From contig CALBZE010000047.1 of NCBI GenBank assembly GCA_937889645.1, forward strand, positions 1-61,265: DNA of 61,265 nt. The letters run 5' to 3'. The first letter of the stretch is position 1, and every line of letters starts with the position of its first letter. Below are positions 19,915-28,182 of the stretch, in pieces. Position numbers and translations under genes: made by a program. Source of the DNA: an uncultured bacterium. Lineage in GTDB: Bacteria; Gemmatimonadota; Gemmatimonadetes; Longimicrobiales; RSA9. The notes beneath the pieces were generated by a model. The model had not been told where the DNA came from. It was given only the letters and a program-made list of their open reading frames with translations, and did no database searches.

Positions 19915-21194
19915 CGGCACCGAGGCAGCAGACGCTTGCGGCGGAAGCCGAGTTCGAGGGGATTGGACTGCACACGGGTGCGACGGCGCGGGTGCGCTTC
20001 CGGCCGGCGCCGGCGGGGAGCGGGATCCGGTTCCGGCGGGTGGATCTGGACGGCGAGCCGGAGATCCCCGCGGACCTGGACCACGTATCGTCGACGGACC
20101 GGGGCACGAGCCTGGCGGCGGGCGAGGCGGTGGTGCGCACGGTCGAGCACCTGCTGGCCGCCGTCGCCGCGCTCGGGATCGACAATCTCCGGGTCGACGT
20201 GAGCGGGCCGGAGATCCCGATCGGCGACGGTAGCTTCCGTCCGTTCTACGACGTGCTGGCGCGGGCCGGGACGGAGGCGCAGGATGAGAATGCGCGGGTG
20301 ATCGCGCTCGAGCAGCCGGTGACGGCGGAAGTCAAGTCCGGCGCGTCGTACGTGGCGGCGCCGGCGCCGGCGTACCGGGTTTCGGCGACGATCGACTTCC
20401 CGCACCCGGTGGTCGGGCGGCAGTTCGCATCCTTCGACATTGCGCCGGAGGTCTTCGATCGCGAGCTCGCCGGCGCACGGACGTTCGGCTTCGTCAAGGA
20501 GGCGGAAGCGCTGCGTGCCCGTGGCCTGGCGTTGGGAGCGTCGCTCGAGAACGCCGTCGTCCTCGACGACGAAGGCGTCGCGTCCGGCGAATTGCGGTAC
20601 CCGGACGAGTTCGTGCGCCACAAGATCGGCGACGTGGTGGGCGATCTCGCGCTCCTGGGCGCGCGGGTCGTGGCGCACGTGGTGGCGGACCGCCCGAGCC
20701 ACGAGGGGAACGTCGCGCTCGCGCGGGCGATCCGCGCCGCGGGTCGGCTGCAGGGGCAGCCGATCGTCGACATCGAGAAGATCATGCAGTACCTCCCGCA
20801 CCGCTACCCGATGCTCCTGGTCGACCGGATCCTGGAGTTCGAGACGGGGAAGCGGATCGTCGGGATCAAGAACGTCACGATCAACGAGCCGTTCTTCCAG
20901 GGCCATTACCCGGGGCACCCAGTCATGCCGGGCGTGCTGGTGATCGAGGCGATGGCGCAGGTGGGAGGACTGCTCCTGATGGAAGCGGTCGAGGACGTCG
21001 AGAACAAGACGATCTACTTCATGGCTCTCGACAACGTGAAATGGCGGCGCCCGATCACGCCCGGCGACCAGATCCGCTTCGAGCTCGAGATGCTGCAACT
21101 TCGGCGCCACGTCTGCCGGATGCGCGGCGTGGGATACGTGGACGGCCAGGTCGCGGTGGAAGCCGAGATGATGGCCGGGATCCGGGACCGCTGA
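19911..21194 (+). CDS. lpxC/fabZ: Fused LpxC deacetylase-FabZ dehydratase
   Basis: This one 427-residue polypeptide carries two enzymes. Residues 1-285 are LpxC, the zinc deacetylase that commits UDP-acyl-GlcNAc to lipid A. It has the zinc histidine in VEHLLAA, HKIGDVVGD supplying His and Asp ligands, and the SHEGNVAL catalytic histidine region. Residues from about 289 on are FabZ, the 3-hydroxyacyl-ACP dehydratase, with LPHRYPMLLVDRI and the catalytic GHYPGHPVMPG near residue 332. The fusion is known in Bacteroidota and relatives. It places the consumer and the competitor of the same 3-hydroxyacyl-ACP pool in one chain. Confidence 0.95.
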   Translation: MTAPRQQTLAAEAEFEGIGLHTGATARVRFRPAPAGSGIRFRRVDLDGEPEIPADLDHVSSTDRGTSLAAGEAVVRTVEHLLAAVAALGIDNLRVDVSGPEIPIGDGSFRPFYDVLARAGTEAQDENARVIALEQPVTAEVKSGASYVAAPAPAYRVSATIDFPHPVVGRQFASFDIAPEVFDRELAGARTFGFVKEAEALRARGLALGASLENAVVLDDEGVASGELRYPDEFVRHKIGDVVGDLALLGARVVAHVVADRPSHEGNVALARAIRAAGRLQGQPIVDIEKIMQYLPHRYPMLLVDRILEFETGKRIVGIKNVTINEPFFQGHYPGHPVMPGVLVIEAMAQVGGLLLMEAVEDVENKTIYFMALDNVKWRRPITPGDQIRFELEMLQLRRHVCRMRGVGYVDGQVAVEAEMMAGIRDR

Positions 21195-21207
21195 GGGAGG
21201 CGCCAGA

Positions 21208-22005
21208 ATGTTGAACACCAAGGCGTACCCGATGGCCGATGTGCACCCGACGGCGGTGATCGACCCGAGCGCGGAGCTCGGTGCCGAGGTCGTGGTCGGG
21301 CCCTACACCGTGATCGGCCCGAACGTGGTGATCGGCGATCGTACGCACATCGGGCCGCACGTGCTGATCGAGCGCGACACGGTGATCGGCACGGACTGCC
21401 GGATCCACAATGGCGCCGTCCTCGGGACCGATCCGCAGGACCTGAAGTTCCAGGGCGAGGAGACGCGCCTGATCGTCGGCAACCGGACGGTCGTTCGCGA
21501 GTACGCGACGCTGAACCGCGGGACCTCCGCGCTCGGCCGGACGGAGATCGGGGACGACTGTCTCCTGATGGCCTACGTGCATGTGGCGCACGACTGCGTG
21601 ATCGGGAACCACGTGATCCTGTCGAACGCGGTGAACATGGGCGGTCACGTGGAGATCGAGGATTGGGCGATCGTGGGCGGGCTGACGGCGATCCACCAGT
21701 TCGTCCGGATCGGTTGCCACGCGTTCGTGGGCGGCGCGTCGCGCGTCCAGAAGGATGTCGCACCCTACGTCAAGGCGGCCGGGAGCCCGCTCGCGACGTA
21801 CGGGCTGAACTCGGTCGGCCTCCAGCGCCGCGGCTTCCCCGAAGAGGTTCGCCTGGCGCTGAAGAGAGCGTACCGGCTGGTCTTCCAATCCTCGCTCAAC
21901 GTGACGCAGGCGGTGCGGCAGGCGCGGGAGGAGCTGCCGCTGCTCCCGGAGGTCGAGCACATGCTCGCCTTCATCGAGGCGAGCGAGCGGGGCATCACGC
22001 TCTGA
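21208..22005 (+). CDS. lpxA: Acyl-ACP--UDP-N-acetylglucosamine O-acyltransferase
   Basis: LpxA performs the first step of lipid A synthesis. The 265-residue protein is a left-handed beta helix (VHPTAVIDPSAELG, VVGPYTVIGPNVVIG) with the conserved VHVAHDCVIGN catalytic histidine region near residue 132. The typical C-terminal helical part includes GLNSVGLQRRGF near 200. GGGAGG lies eight bases before the ATG at 21208; an ATG at 21232 would start the protein at MADVHPTAV and is also reasonable. It sits 13 nt after lpxC-fabZ. Confidence 0.94.
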   Translation: MLNTKAYPMADVHPTAVIDPSAELGAEVVVGPYTVIGPNVVIGDRTHIGPHVLIERDTVIGTDCRIHNGAVLGTDPQDLKFQGEETRLIVGNRTVVREYATLNRGTSALGRTEIGDDCLLMAYVHVAHDCVIGNHVILSNAVNMGGHVEIEDWAIVGGLTAIHQFVRIGCHAFVGGASRVQKDVAPYVKAAGSPLATYGLNSVGLQRRGFPEEVRLALKRAYRLVFQSSLNVTQAVRQAREELPLLPEVEHMLAFIEASERGITL

Positions 22006-22012
22006 GGCGGGG

Positions 22013-23008
22013 ATGGCGGGCAACGTCAGGGTCGGCGTCGTAGGGGTGGGGAGCCTGGGGTTCCACCACGCGCGCATCCTGCGGGAGATACCCGGCGCGG
22101 AGCTGGTCGGGATCCACGACGTGGACGCGAAGCGTCTGGCCGAGGTCTCGGCGACGCTCGGCGCGACGTCGTTCTCCGAGCTGGACTCGCTCCTCGACCT
22201 GGTGGACGCCGTCGTGGTCGCGGTCCCGACGACGGCGCACGAGGCCGTAGCGTGCGCCGCGCTGGAGCGCGGGGTGCACGTACTCGTCGAGAAGCCGATC
22301 GCCCCGACGCTCGAGGCGGCGGACCGGATCCTGGATGCGGCGTCCGCGTCCGGCGCGCTGGTGCAGATCGGGCACGTCGAGCGTTTCAACGGCGCGCTGC
22401 GCGCCTGCGAACCGTACCTGGACGAGCCGCTCTTCATCGAGAGCCATCGGCTGGCGCCGTTCGGCGTTCGGGGGACGGACGTGGCGGTGGTGCTGGATCT
22501 GATGATTCACGACCTCGACCTCGTCCTGAGCCTGGCCTCGCGCCGCGTGGTCTCGATCGCCGCGGTGGGCGTGCCCGTGCTCACGCCGAGCCCGGACATC
22601 GCGAACGCCCGGATCGAGTTCGAGGGGGGCGGCGTGGCGAACCTGACGGCGAGCCGCGTTTCGGTCGAGCGGAAGCGGAAGATCAGATTCTTCCAGCGGT
22701 CCGGGTACATCAGCCTCGATCTGGCTGCGGGCGTCGGCGAGTTCCTTCGGTTGCGCCCCGGGATGGTTTTCGAGCCCGGCGTACCGCTCTCCGCGCCGTC
22801 GCTGGACGCGATCATCGAGCGGATCCCGCTCCAGGGCGATGGGCGTGAGCCGCTCCGTTGCGAGTTGGAGAGCTTCGTGGACGCGGTGGCCGGACGTGCG
22901 CCGGTCGCGGTGTCCGGGCAGGACGGCCGGCGGGCGCTGGCCGTCGCGCTGGAGATCGTAGACCGGATCGAGCAACATGTCGCTCATACGAGTTCGGCGG
23001 GAGCGTAA
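22013..23008 (+). CDS. Gfo/Idh/MocA family NAD(P)-dependent oxidoreductase
   Basis: The 331-residue product has a Rossmann fold (GVVGVGSLGFHHARIL near residues 5-20) and the family motif EKPIAPT near residue 96. The C-terminal alpha/beta domain has GHVERFNGALR near 123 and MIHDLDLVLSLA near 165. Its place between lpxA and lpxB recalls gnnA of Acidithiobacillus and Leptospira, whose product oxidises UDP-GlcNAc at C3 on the way to a diamino-sugar lipid A. The transaminase gnnB that would complete that route is not beside it, so the substrate is unproven. A role in UDP-sugar chemistry for the lipopolysaccharide is the likely reading. Confidence 0.82.
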   Translation: MAGNVRVGVVGVGSLGFHHARILREIPGAELVGIHDVDAKRLAEVSATLGATSFSELDSLLDLVDAVVVAVPTTAHEAVACAALERGVHVLVEKPIAPTLEAADRILDAASASGALVQIGHVERFNGALRACEPYLDEPLFIESHRLAPFGVRGTDVAVVLDLMIHDLDLVLSLASRRVVSIAAVGVPVLTPSPDIANARIEFEGGGVANLTASRVSVERKRKIRFFQRSGYISLDLAAGVGEFLRLRPGMVFEPGVPLSAPSLDAIIERIPLQGDGREPLRCELESFVDAVAGRAPVAVSGQDGRRALAVALEIVDRIEQHVAHTSSAGA

Positions 23009-23015
23009 AGAGGAG

Positions 23016-23114
23016 ATGTCCGGCCACCTGGCGCGGCCTCCGCGCCTGTGGAAGCAGATCCTGGGACTCATCCTCGTGCTCTTCTTGATGTACTATCTGA
23101 GCCGACTGTTCTGA
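23016..23114 (+). CDS. 32-residue single-span membrane microprotein
   Basis: A short open frame between the oxidoreductase gene and lpxB encodes 32 residues: a basic N-terminal half (MSGHLARPPRLWKQ) and one hydrophobic span (ILGLILVLFLMYYL) with a short polar tail. An AAGAGG-like ribosome binding site (23008-23015) lies just before the ATG, the spacing to both neighbours is 2-7 nt, and the frame ends just before the lpxB GTG. It could be a true microprotein or mainly a translational coupler for lpxB. Confidence 0.6.
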   Translation: MSGHLARPPRLWKQILGLILVLFLMYYLSRLF

Positions 23115-23116
23115 CG

Positions 23117-24259
23117 GTGTCCACACCGACGATCCTGCTCTCCGCGGGCGAGCCGTCGGGCGACCTCCACGGAGCGGCGGTGGCGCGCGAGCTGAGACGG
23201 CGCTGGCCGTCGGCGCGAATGTTCGGGTTGGGCGGCCCGCGCATGGCCGAAGAGGGCGTCGAACTCCTGGCCGACCTGCGTGACCTGGCGGTCATGGGAT
23301 TCGTGGAAGTCGCGGGGCGCCTCCCATACTTTCTGAAGTTGTTCCGCCGGCTGCGCGCGGAGATGGCGGCGCGCGGAGCCGATCTCGTCCTTCCGATCGA
23401 CTATCCTGGTTTCAACCTCAAGCTGGCCGGCGCCGCCCGGGCGTCGGGTATACCGGTCCTGTACTACATCGCGCCGCAAGTCTGGGCGTGGCATCGGAGC
23501 CGGATCCGTCGCCTGGCGGAGGAGACGGATCGGCTGGCGGTCGTGCTGCCGTTCGAGGAGGCGATCTTCCGCGAGGCCGGCGCGCACGTGCGCTTCGTGG
23601 GGCATCCGCTGCTGGACGCGGCGCCGGCGGAACTGAGACGGGAAGAGTTCTGCGCGGCCCACGGGCTGGACCCGGAACGTCCCCTCCTCGCGCTCTTCCC
23701 GGGCTCCCGCGCACAGGAGGTCGCGCGCCATCTCGAGATCTTCGTGGAGGCGGCCGAGCTGGTGCGGCGACGGCATCCGGACGTGCAGCCGGTGATCGCC
23801 ACGTCCGGCGCCGTGGGGGACCGGGCGTACGACGGCGCGCCGTTTCCCCGGACCGAGCGCTCGCGTGCGCTCCTGATGCACGCGGCGGCGGCGCTGGTGA
23901 AGTCGGGGACGACGACGCTCGAGGCGGCGCTCGCGGGGACTCCGATGGTCATAGCGTACCGCACGAGCGGGCTCACGTACGCACTCGCGCGGCGACTGGT
24001 GCGCGTCGACCACATCGGCCTCGTCAATCTGGTGGCCGGCGAGCGGCTCGTACCCGAATTCGTGCAGGATGCAGCGACTCCGGATGCGCTCGCGGCCGCG
24101 CTGGATCCGCTCCTGGATCCCGGCAGCCCCAAGCGTGATTCGGTGGTCGCCGGGCTGGAGCGGGTCAGGGCCGCGCTGGCGCCGACGGACGGCCGGCCGC
24201 CGGGCGCGGCCGCGCGGGTGGTCGAGCTCGCCGAGGAGTTGCTCGAGGCCCCGACATGA
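23117..24259 (+). CDS. lpxB: Lipid-A-disaccharide synthase
   Basis: LpxB joins UDP-diacylglucosamine and lipid X into the lipid A disaccharide at the inner membrane. The 380-residue GT-B glycosyltransferase starts with the family hallmark LLSAGEPSGDLHGA near residue 7. It has MGFVEVAGRLP, VLPIDYPGFN and YYIAPQVWAWH in order, and the second domain has FPGSRAQEV near 200 and VKSGTTTLEAAL near 262. The start is GTG at 23117, because upstream in-frame codons overlap the microprotein gene. The 3' end overlaps the acyltransferase gene by 4 bp. Confidence 0.95.
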   Translation: MSTPTILLSAGEPSGDLHGAAVARELRRRWPSARMFGLGGPRMAEEGVELLADLRDLAVMGFVEVAGRLPYFLKLFRRLRAEMAARGADLVLPIDYPGFNLKLAGAARASGIPVLYYIAPQVWAWHRSRIRRLAEETDRLAVVLPFEEAIFREAGAHVRFVGHPLLDAAPAELRREEFCAAHGLDPERPLLALFPGSRAQEVARHLEIFVEAAELVRRRHPDVQPVIATSGAVGDRAYDGAPFPRTERSRALLMHAAAALVKSGTTTLEAALAGTPMVIAYRTSGLTYALARRLVRVDHIGLVNLVAGERLVPEFVQDAATPDALAAALDPLLDPGSPKRDSVVAGLERVRAALAPTDGRPPGAAARVVELAEELLEAPT

Positions 24260-24906
24260 GGGACGGTCTGCGCTTCAGGGCGGCGGGGCGGGTCGGCGGG
24301 TGGATCCTGGACGCGTTGTTCCGAACGGCGACGTTCGAGGTCCTCGGAGAAGAGAACTACGCGCCGCTCCGCGACCGGGGCACGCCGTGCCTCATGGTCA
24401 TCTGGCACGGCCGGCTGCTCCCGGCCGGCTACTATCACCGGGGTCGCGGGATGGTCGGGCTGATCAGCCGCTCCGAGGATGGCGAATACATCGCCCGGGT
24501 GCTCCGGCGCTGGGGTTACGACGCCGTGCGGGGCTCGAGCAGCCGGGGCGGCGTCCCGGCGCTGCGCGAGATCGTGAGGCTGGCGCGATCGGGGCGGACG
24601 ATCGCGGTCACGCCCGACGGCCCCCGGGGCCCGAGGCAGAAGCTCAAGCCCGGTGTCCTGGCCGCTGCGCGGGCGACCGGTCTGCCGCTCGTTCCGGTGG
24701 CCGCGGGAGCGGACCGGGCTTGGTGGTTCGAGAGCTGGGATCGGTTCCTGGTCCCGAAACCGTTCGCTCGCATACGTGTAGCGTACGGATCGCCGTTCGA
24801 GGTGCCGCGCGACGCGGAGCCGGCCGAGGTCGAGGCGATCGGGCGTCTCCTGGAGGCGGAGCTGAACCGGCTCATGGACGTGGTGGATGGCGCGGCGCAT
24901 GGTTGA
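24256..24906 (+). CDS. DUF374 lysophospholipid acyltransferase family protein
   Basis: This 216-residue protein of the LPLAT superfamily, DUF374 branch, has IWHGRLLPAGYY near residue 49, with the HxxxxP-like catalytic region. GLISRSEDGEYIARVL and RGSSSRGGVPALR follow, then TPDGPRGPRQKLKPG near 118, which is the family hallmark. Members often stand beside lpxK or the Kdo transferase and are thought to acylate lipid A precursors or related lipids. The position between lpxB and lpxK fits a late acyl transfer to lipid A. It overlaps both neighbours. Confidence 0.85.
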   Translation: MRDGLRFRAAGRVGGWILDALFRTATFEVLGEENYAPLRDRGTPCLMVIWHGRLLPAGYYHRGRGMVGLISRSEDGEYIARVLRRWGYDAVRGSSSRGGVPALREIVRLARSGRTIAVTPDGPRGPRQKLKPGVLAAARATGLPLVPVAAGADRAWWFESWDRFLVPKPFARIRVAYGSPFEVPRDAEPAEVEAIGRLLEAELNRLMDVVDGAAHG

Positions 24907-26059
24907 GCGGGACGCGCCCGGCGCGACGCCCGTTGCCGCGACCCGGGTCGAGCGGATCTGGCGCGGCGAGGCGGGGGTTGCGGGGGCGGTCCTGATGGCG
25001 GCGCTGCTCCCGTTCGAGGCGGCGTATCGCGTCGCCTCGACGGCGTATCACGCTTCGTACTCCCGGGGGCTGCGTCGCCAACACCGGCTCGGGGTCCCGG
25101 TGGTCAGCGTCGGGAACATCGCCGTCGGCGGCACGGGCAAGACGCCGGTCACGCGGTGGGTCGTCGAGGAGTTGCGACGGCGCGGCGCGCGGCCGGCCGT
25201 GCTGCACGGTGGGTACGCAGCGGACGAGCCGGCACTGCATCGGCTGTGGTACCCGGACGTTCCGGTGGTCGTGGACCGTGACCGGATCGCGGGTGGAGCG
25301 CGCGCGATCGAGGCCGGGGCCGACGTCGTCGTCCTGGACGACGGTTTCCAGCACCGGCGGCTGGCCCGCGACCTGGACGTGGTGCTGGTCGCGGCGGAGG
25401 ACTGGACGCCCCGACCGAAGCTGCTTCCGCGCGGCCCGTGGCGGGAGGGGCCGGCGGCGCTGCGGCGCGCCGACATCGTTGTGGTGACGCGACGCACGGC
25501 GCCACGCGAGTCCGCGGCCGAGATTGCCGATACTATCGGGCGGTGGGCGCCGGGTGTGGCGATCGCGCAGGTGCACCTCTACCCGGCGGGGTGGCGTCCG
25601 GCGCGGGATCTCGGCCAGCCGGACGCGGGTGGGAGTCGCGGCGCAACGGCACCCGATCTGCCAGGCATGGCGGCGGCGAGCGGGTCCGACCGGCCGGAGG
25701 CCGCCGCGTCGGCCGCGGCCGGGGCACCCGCCGGCGAGGTCGTCGCGGTCGCGGGGATCGCGCGTCCACGGGAATTCGTGGCGAACGCCGTCGCGGCCGG
25801 CGCGAACGTCGCGGACGTGGTGATCTTCCGCGACCACCACGCCTACGACGCCCGCGACGCGAGGCGGATCCTGGAGGGCGCGGCGGGGCGGCCGGTCGTG
25901 ACCACGGCCAAGGACGCGGTGAAGCTGGCGCCTCTCGCGCCGGAGCTGGACCTCTGGATCCTGGACCAGGGAGTCGCGGTCGAGGGTGGCGAGGCAGCGA
26001 TCGAGCGGCACCTGGACGATTTGGTGACTCGAAGTCGCGAGCGTGCGTCAGCACGATGA
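24887..26059 (+). CDS. lpxK: Tetraacyldisaccharide 4'-kinase
   Basis: LpxK phosphorylates the 4' position of the lipid A disaccharide. The 390-residue product has the P-loop GNIAVGGTGKTP near residue 77 and the catalytic DDGFQHR near 150. The C-terminal part contains FRDHHAYDARD and TTAKDAVKL, all typical. Two features are unusual. The motif normally read SRGYG is LHGGYA here (near residue 104). A 45-residue Ala/Gly-rich insertion lies near 240-285, before the VAGIARP segment. The ATG at 24887 overlaps the upstream gene by 20 bp; ATG 24899 would also serve. It is the last gene of the run that starts with prfB. Confidence 0.9.
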   Translation: MARRMVERDAPGATPVAATRVERIWRGEAGVAGAVLMAALLPFEAAYRVASTAYHASYSRGLRRQHRLGVPVVSVGNIAVGGTGKTPVTRWVVEELRRRGARPAVLHGGYAADEPALHRLWYPDVPVVVDRDRIAGGARAIEAGADVVVLDDGFQHRRLARDLDVVLVAAEDWTPRPKLLPRGPWREGPAALRRADIVVVTRRTAPRESAAEIADTIGRWAPGVAIAQVHLYPAGWRPARDLGQPDAGGSRGATAPDLPGMAAASGSDRPEAAASAAAGAPAGEVVAVAGIARPREFVANAVAAGANVADVVIFRDHHAYDARDARRILEGAAGRPVVTTAKDAVKLAPLAPELDLWILDQGVAVEGGEAAIERHLDDLVTRSRERASAR

Positions 26060-26359
26060 TCGGCGGGGGTACTGGCGGGGAGAACGATAATGATCTAGCA
26101 TCCAGCGCGCTCCCCGACCGACCGCCGGGGAGCGCAGTGTTCATGGGTGACTGAGACCACGCGCGCCTGCACCACCGGAGCGGGTGTTCCGGGGTGCTGA
26201 AATCGTCGAAACCACTCTCCTCGTCACCTCTTGCGCGCGGCGGTGGCCGGAGAGCCGCGGGTGCCACAGTCGGGTGGGACACCCGTTCGGGTACGGATCG
26301 GTACTTCCCCCCAACGACACGAGGCGGTGCGTGGGGGACATTCAGGAGGCCCAGAGCCG
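26060..26359 (+). other. 300-bp intergenic region between lpxK and gdhA
   Basis: It contains the hairpin listed separately near its start and the gdhA ribosome binding site (CAGGAGG, 26343-26349) at its end. No convincing promoter of the TTGAnn/TAnnTT type and no coding frame with recognisable homology were found in the middle. Confidence 0.5.
26107..26135 (+). terminator. Terminator-like hairpin after lpxK
   Basis: GCGCTCCCC (26107-26115) pairs with GGGGAGCGC (26127-26135) around an 11-nt loop, about 50 nt after the lpxK stop. There is no clear T-run, so termination strength is uncertain. It marks the probable end of the prfB-lpxK run. Confidence 0.55.
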
Positions 26360-27655
26360 ATGAGCGGCGCACAGATGATCAGTCCGAAGCTGGACACGAA
26401 CCCTCCACTGAACGAGGAAAATCCCTTCGAAGCGATGATGGAGCGCTTCGACAGGGCCGCCGAGCTGCTTGATCTCGACCCCGGGATCTATCGCATCCTC
26501 CGACACCCCGAGAAGCAGATCATCACGTCGATCCCCGTCGTCATGGACAACGGCGAGATCGAGGTCTTCACCGGAATCCGCGTCCATTACAACACGTCTC
26601 GCGGCCCCGCGAAGGGCGGAATCCGGTTCGATCCCGGCGTCAACCTGGACGAGGTCACCGCGCTGGCGGCCTGGATGGCATGGAAGTGCGCGGTCGTCGA
26701 TGTTCCGTTCGGCGGTGCGAAGGGCGGCGTGATCTGCGATCCGTCGCGCATGTCCATGGGGGAGTTGGAGCGACTGACGCGCCGCTACACGTCGTCGATC
26801 CTCGAGATCCTGGGCCCCGATTCGGACGTTCCGGCGCCGGACGTCAACACCAACGAGCAGGTCATGGCGTGGATCATGGACACGTACTCCATGCACAAGC
26901 GCCATACGGTGACGGCGGTGGTGACGGGGAAGCCGGTTTCGATCGGCGGATCGCTCGGCCGCCGCGAGGCGACGGGCCGCGGCGTCACGATCGTGGCCAA
27001 GGAGGCCTTGCGCGTACTCGGGATGCCGCTCAGCGGAACCAAGGTGGCCGTTCAGGGATTCGGCAATGTCGGATCCGTGGCCGCATCGCTCATGGAGAAG
27101 GAGGGTCTCACCGTCGTCGCGATCGGCGACAAGAGCGGCGCGGTTTACAACCCGAACGGGATCTACATCGCCGAGGCCCTCAAGTGGGTCCGGGAGAACC
27201 GGTTCATCGAGGGCTTCCCGAACGGCGATCCGATCACGAACGAGCAGCTCCTCGAGCTGGACGTGGACCTGCTCGTCCCAGCGGCGCTCGAGAACGTGAT
27301 CACGAGCCGCAACGCGGGGAACGTCAAGGCTAAGGTCATCGTGGAGGGCGCGAACGGCCCGACGACGGCCGCGGCGGACGCAATCCTCGAGGACAAGGGG
27401 ATCTTCGTCGTGCCCGACATCCTCGCCAACGCCGGCGGCGTCACGGTGAGCTACTTCGAGTGGGTCCAGAACCGCGAGGGGTACTACTGGAGCGAGGACG
27501 TGGTCAACCAGCGGCTGCAGGAGATCATGGTCCGGTCGTTCCACAACGTGCTGAGCTACGCTCGGCAGCACAACGTGAACATGCGTACGGCCGCTTACAT
27601 GGTGGCGATCGACCGGGTCGCCTCCGTGCACAAGCTGCGCGGCGTGTACGCGTGA
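26360..27655 (+). CDS. gdhA: Glu/Leu/Phe/Val dehydrogenase, probably glutamate dehydrogenase
   Basis: The 431-residue enzyme converts glutamate to 2-oxoglutarate and ammonia, or the reverse. It has the substrate-binding RGPAKGGIRF near residue 80 with the active lysine, KCAVVDVPFGGAKGG near 112 with the catalytic lysine, and the Rossmann motif GFGNVGSVAA near 234. PAALENVI and FVVPDILANAGGV complete the hallmark set. The length agrees with NAD-type hexameric enzymes of about 420 residues. ATG 26360 has CAGGAGG 10 bases upstream. rlmH follows after 13 nt. Confidence 0.93.
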   Translation: MSGAQMISPKLDTNPPLNEENPFEAMMERFDRAAELLDLDPGIYRILRHPEKQIITSIPVVMDNGEIEVFTGIRVHYNTSRGPAKGGIRFDPGVNLDEVTALAAWMAWKCAVVDVPFGGAKGGVICDPSRMSMGELERLTRRYTSSILEILGPDSDVPAPDVNTNEQVMAWIMDTYSMHKRHTVTAVVTGKPVSIGGSLGRREATGRGVTIVAKEALRVLGMPLSGTKVAVQGFGNVGSVAASLMEKEGLTVVAIGDKSGAVYNPNGIYIAEALKWVRENRFIEGFPNGDPITNEQLLELDVDLLVPAALENVITSRNAGNVKAKVIVEGANGPTTAAADAILEDKGIFVVPDILANAGGVTVSYFEWVQNREGYYWSEDVVNQRLQEIMVRSFHNVLSYARQHNVNMRTAAYMVAIDRVASVHKLRGVYA

Positions 27656-27668
27656 GCCCTCCGGCGGC

Positions 27669-28145
27669 GTGAGGCTCCAGATCACCTGCATTGGCCGGCC
27701 CGACCGCCTTTTCGCCGACGCGATCGGCGAATACGAGCGGCGGGCCGCCCGGTACTGGAGCCTCACGACCGTCGAAGTCAAGGCGGAAAAGGCAGGGAAG
27801 GGCAGGACGGATGCGCAGGTCAGGGAGGCCGAGTCGCGGCGATTGGTCGAGCAGGTGCCTCCCGGGTTCGAGGTCGTCGCCCTCACGCGCGAAGGCGTGG
27901 CGTGGAGCTCGACCCGCCTCGCGCGTCACCTCGAGTCCCTCGCCGTATCGGCGCGGCCGGGAGTGGCGTTCCTGATCGGCGGCGCGCTCGGCATCGACGA
28001 TGGGGTGATCGCTCGCGCCAACCTGCGACTCTCGTTGTCGTCGCTCACCCTTCCGCACGACCTCGCTCGTCTCGTCCTCCTCGAGCAGCTCTACAGAGCC
28101 GGGACGATCCTGAGAGGCGAGCCGTATCACAAGGCCGACGAATGA
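27669..28145 (+). CDS. rlmH: 23S rRNA (pseudouridine(1915)-N3)-methyltransferase RlmH
   Basis: This 158-residue SPOUT methyltransferase acts on helix 69 of 23S rRNA in the whole 70S ribosome. The SAM-binding knot reads FLIGGALGIDDGV near residue 100, and the strictly conserved ending GEPYHK is present. The usual GGPYG of the knot is GGALG here. The start is GTG at 27669. It lies between gdhA and bshC. Confidence 0.92.
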   Translation: MRLQITCIGRPDRLFADAIGEYERRAARYWSLTTVEVKAEKAGKGRTDAQVREAESRRLVEQVPPGFEVVALTREGVAWSSTRLARHLESLAVSARPGVAFLIGGALGIDDGVIARANLRLSLSSLTLPHDLARLVLLEQLYRAGTILRGEPYHKADE

Positions 28146-28182
28146 TTTCGGCGCAGCCCGCGCCGCGACCGGGAGGGGTGTT

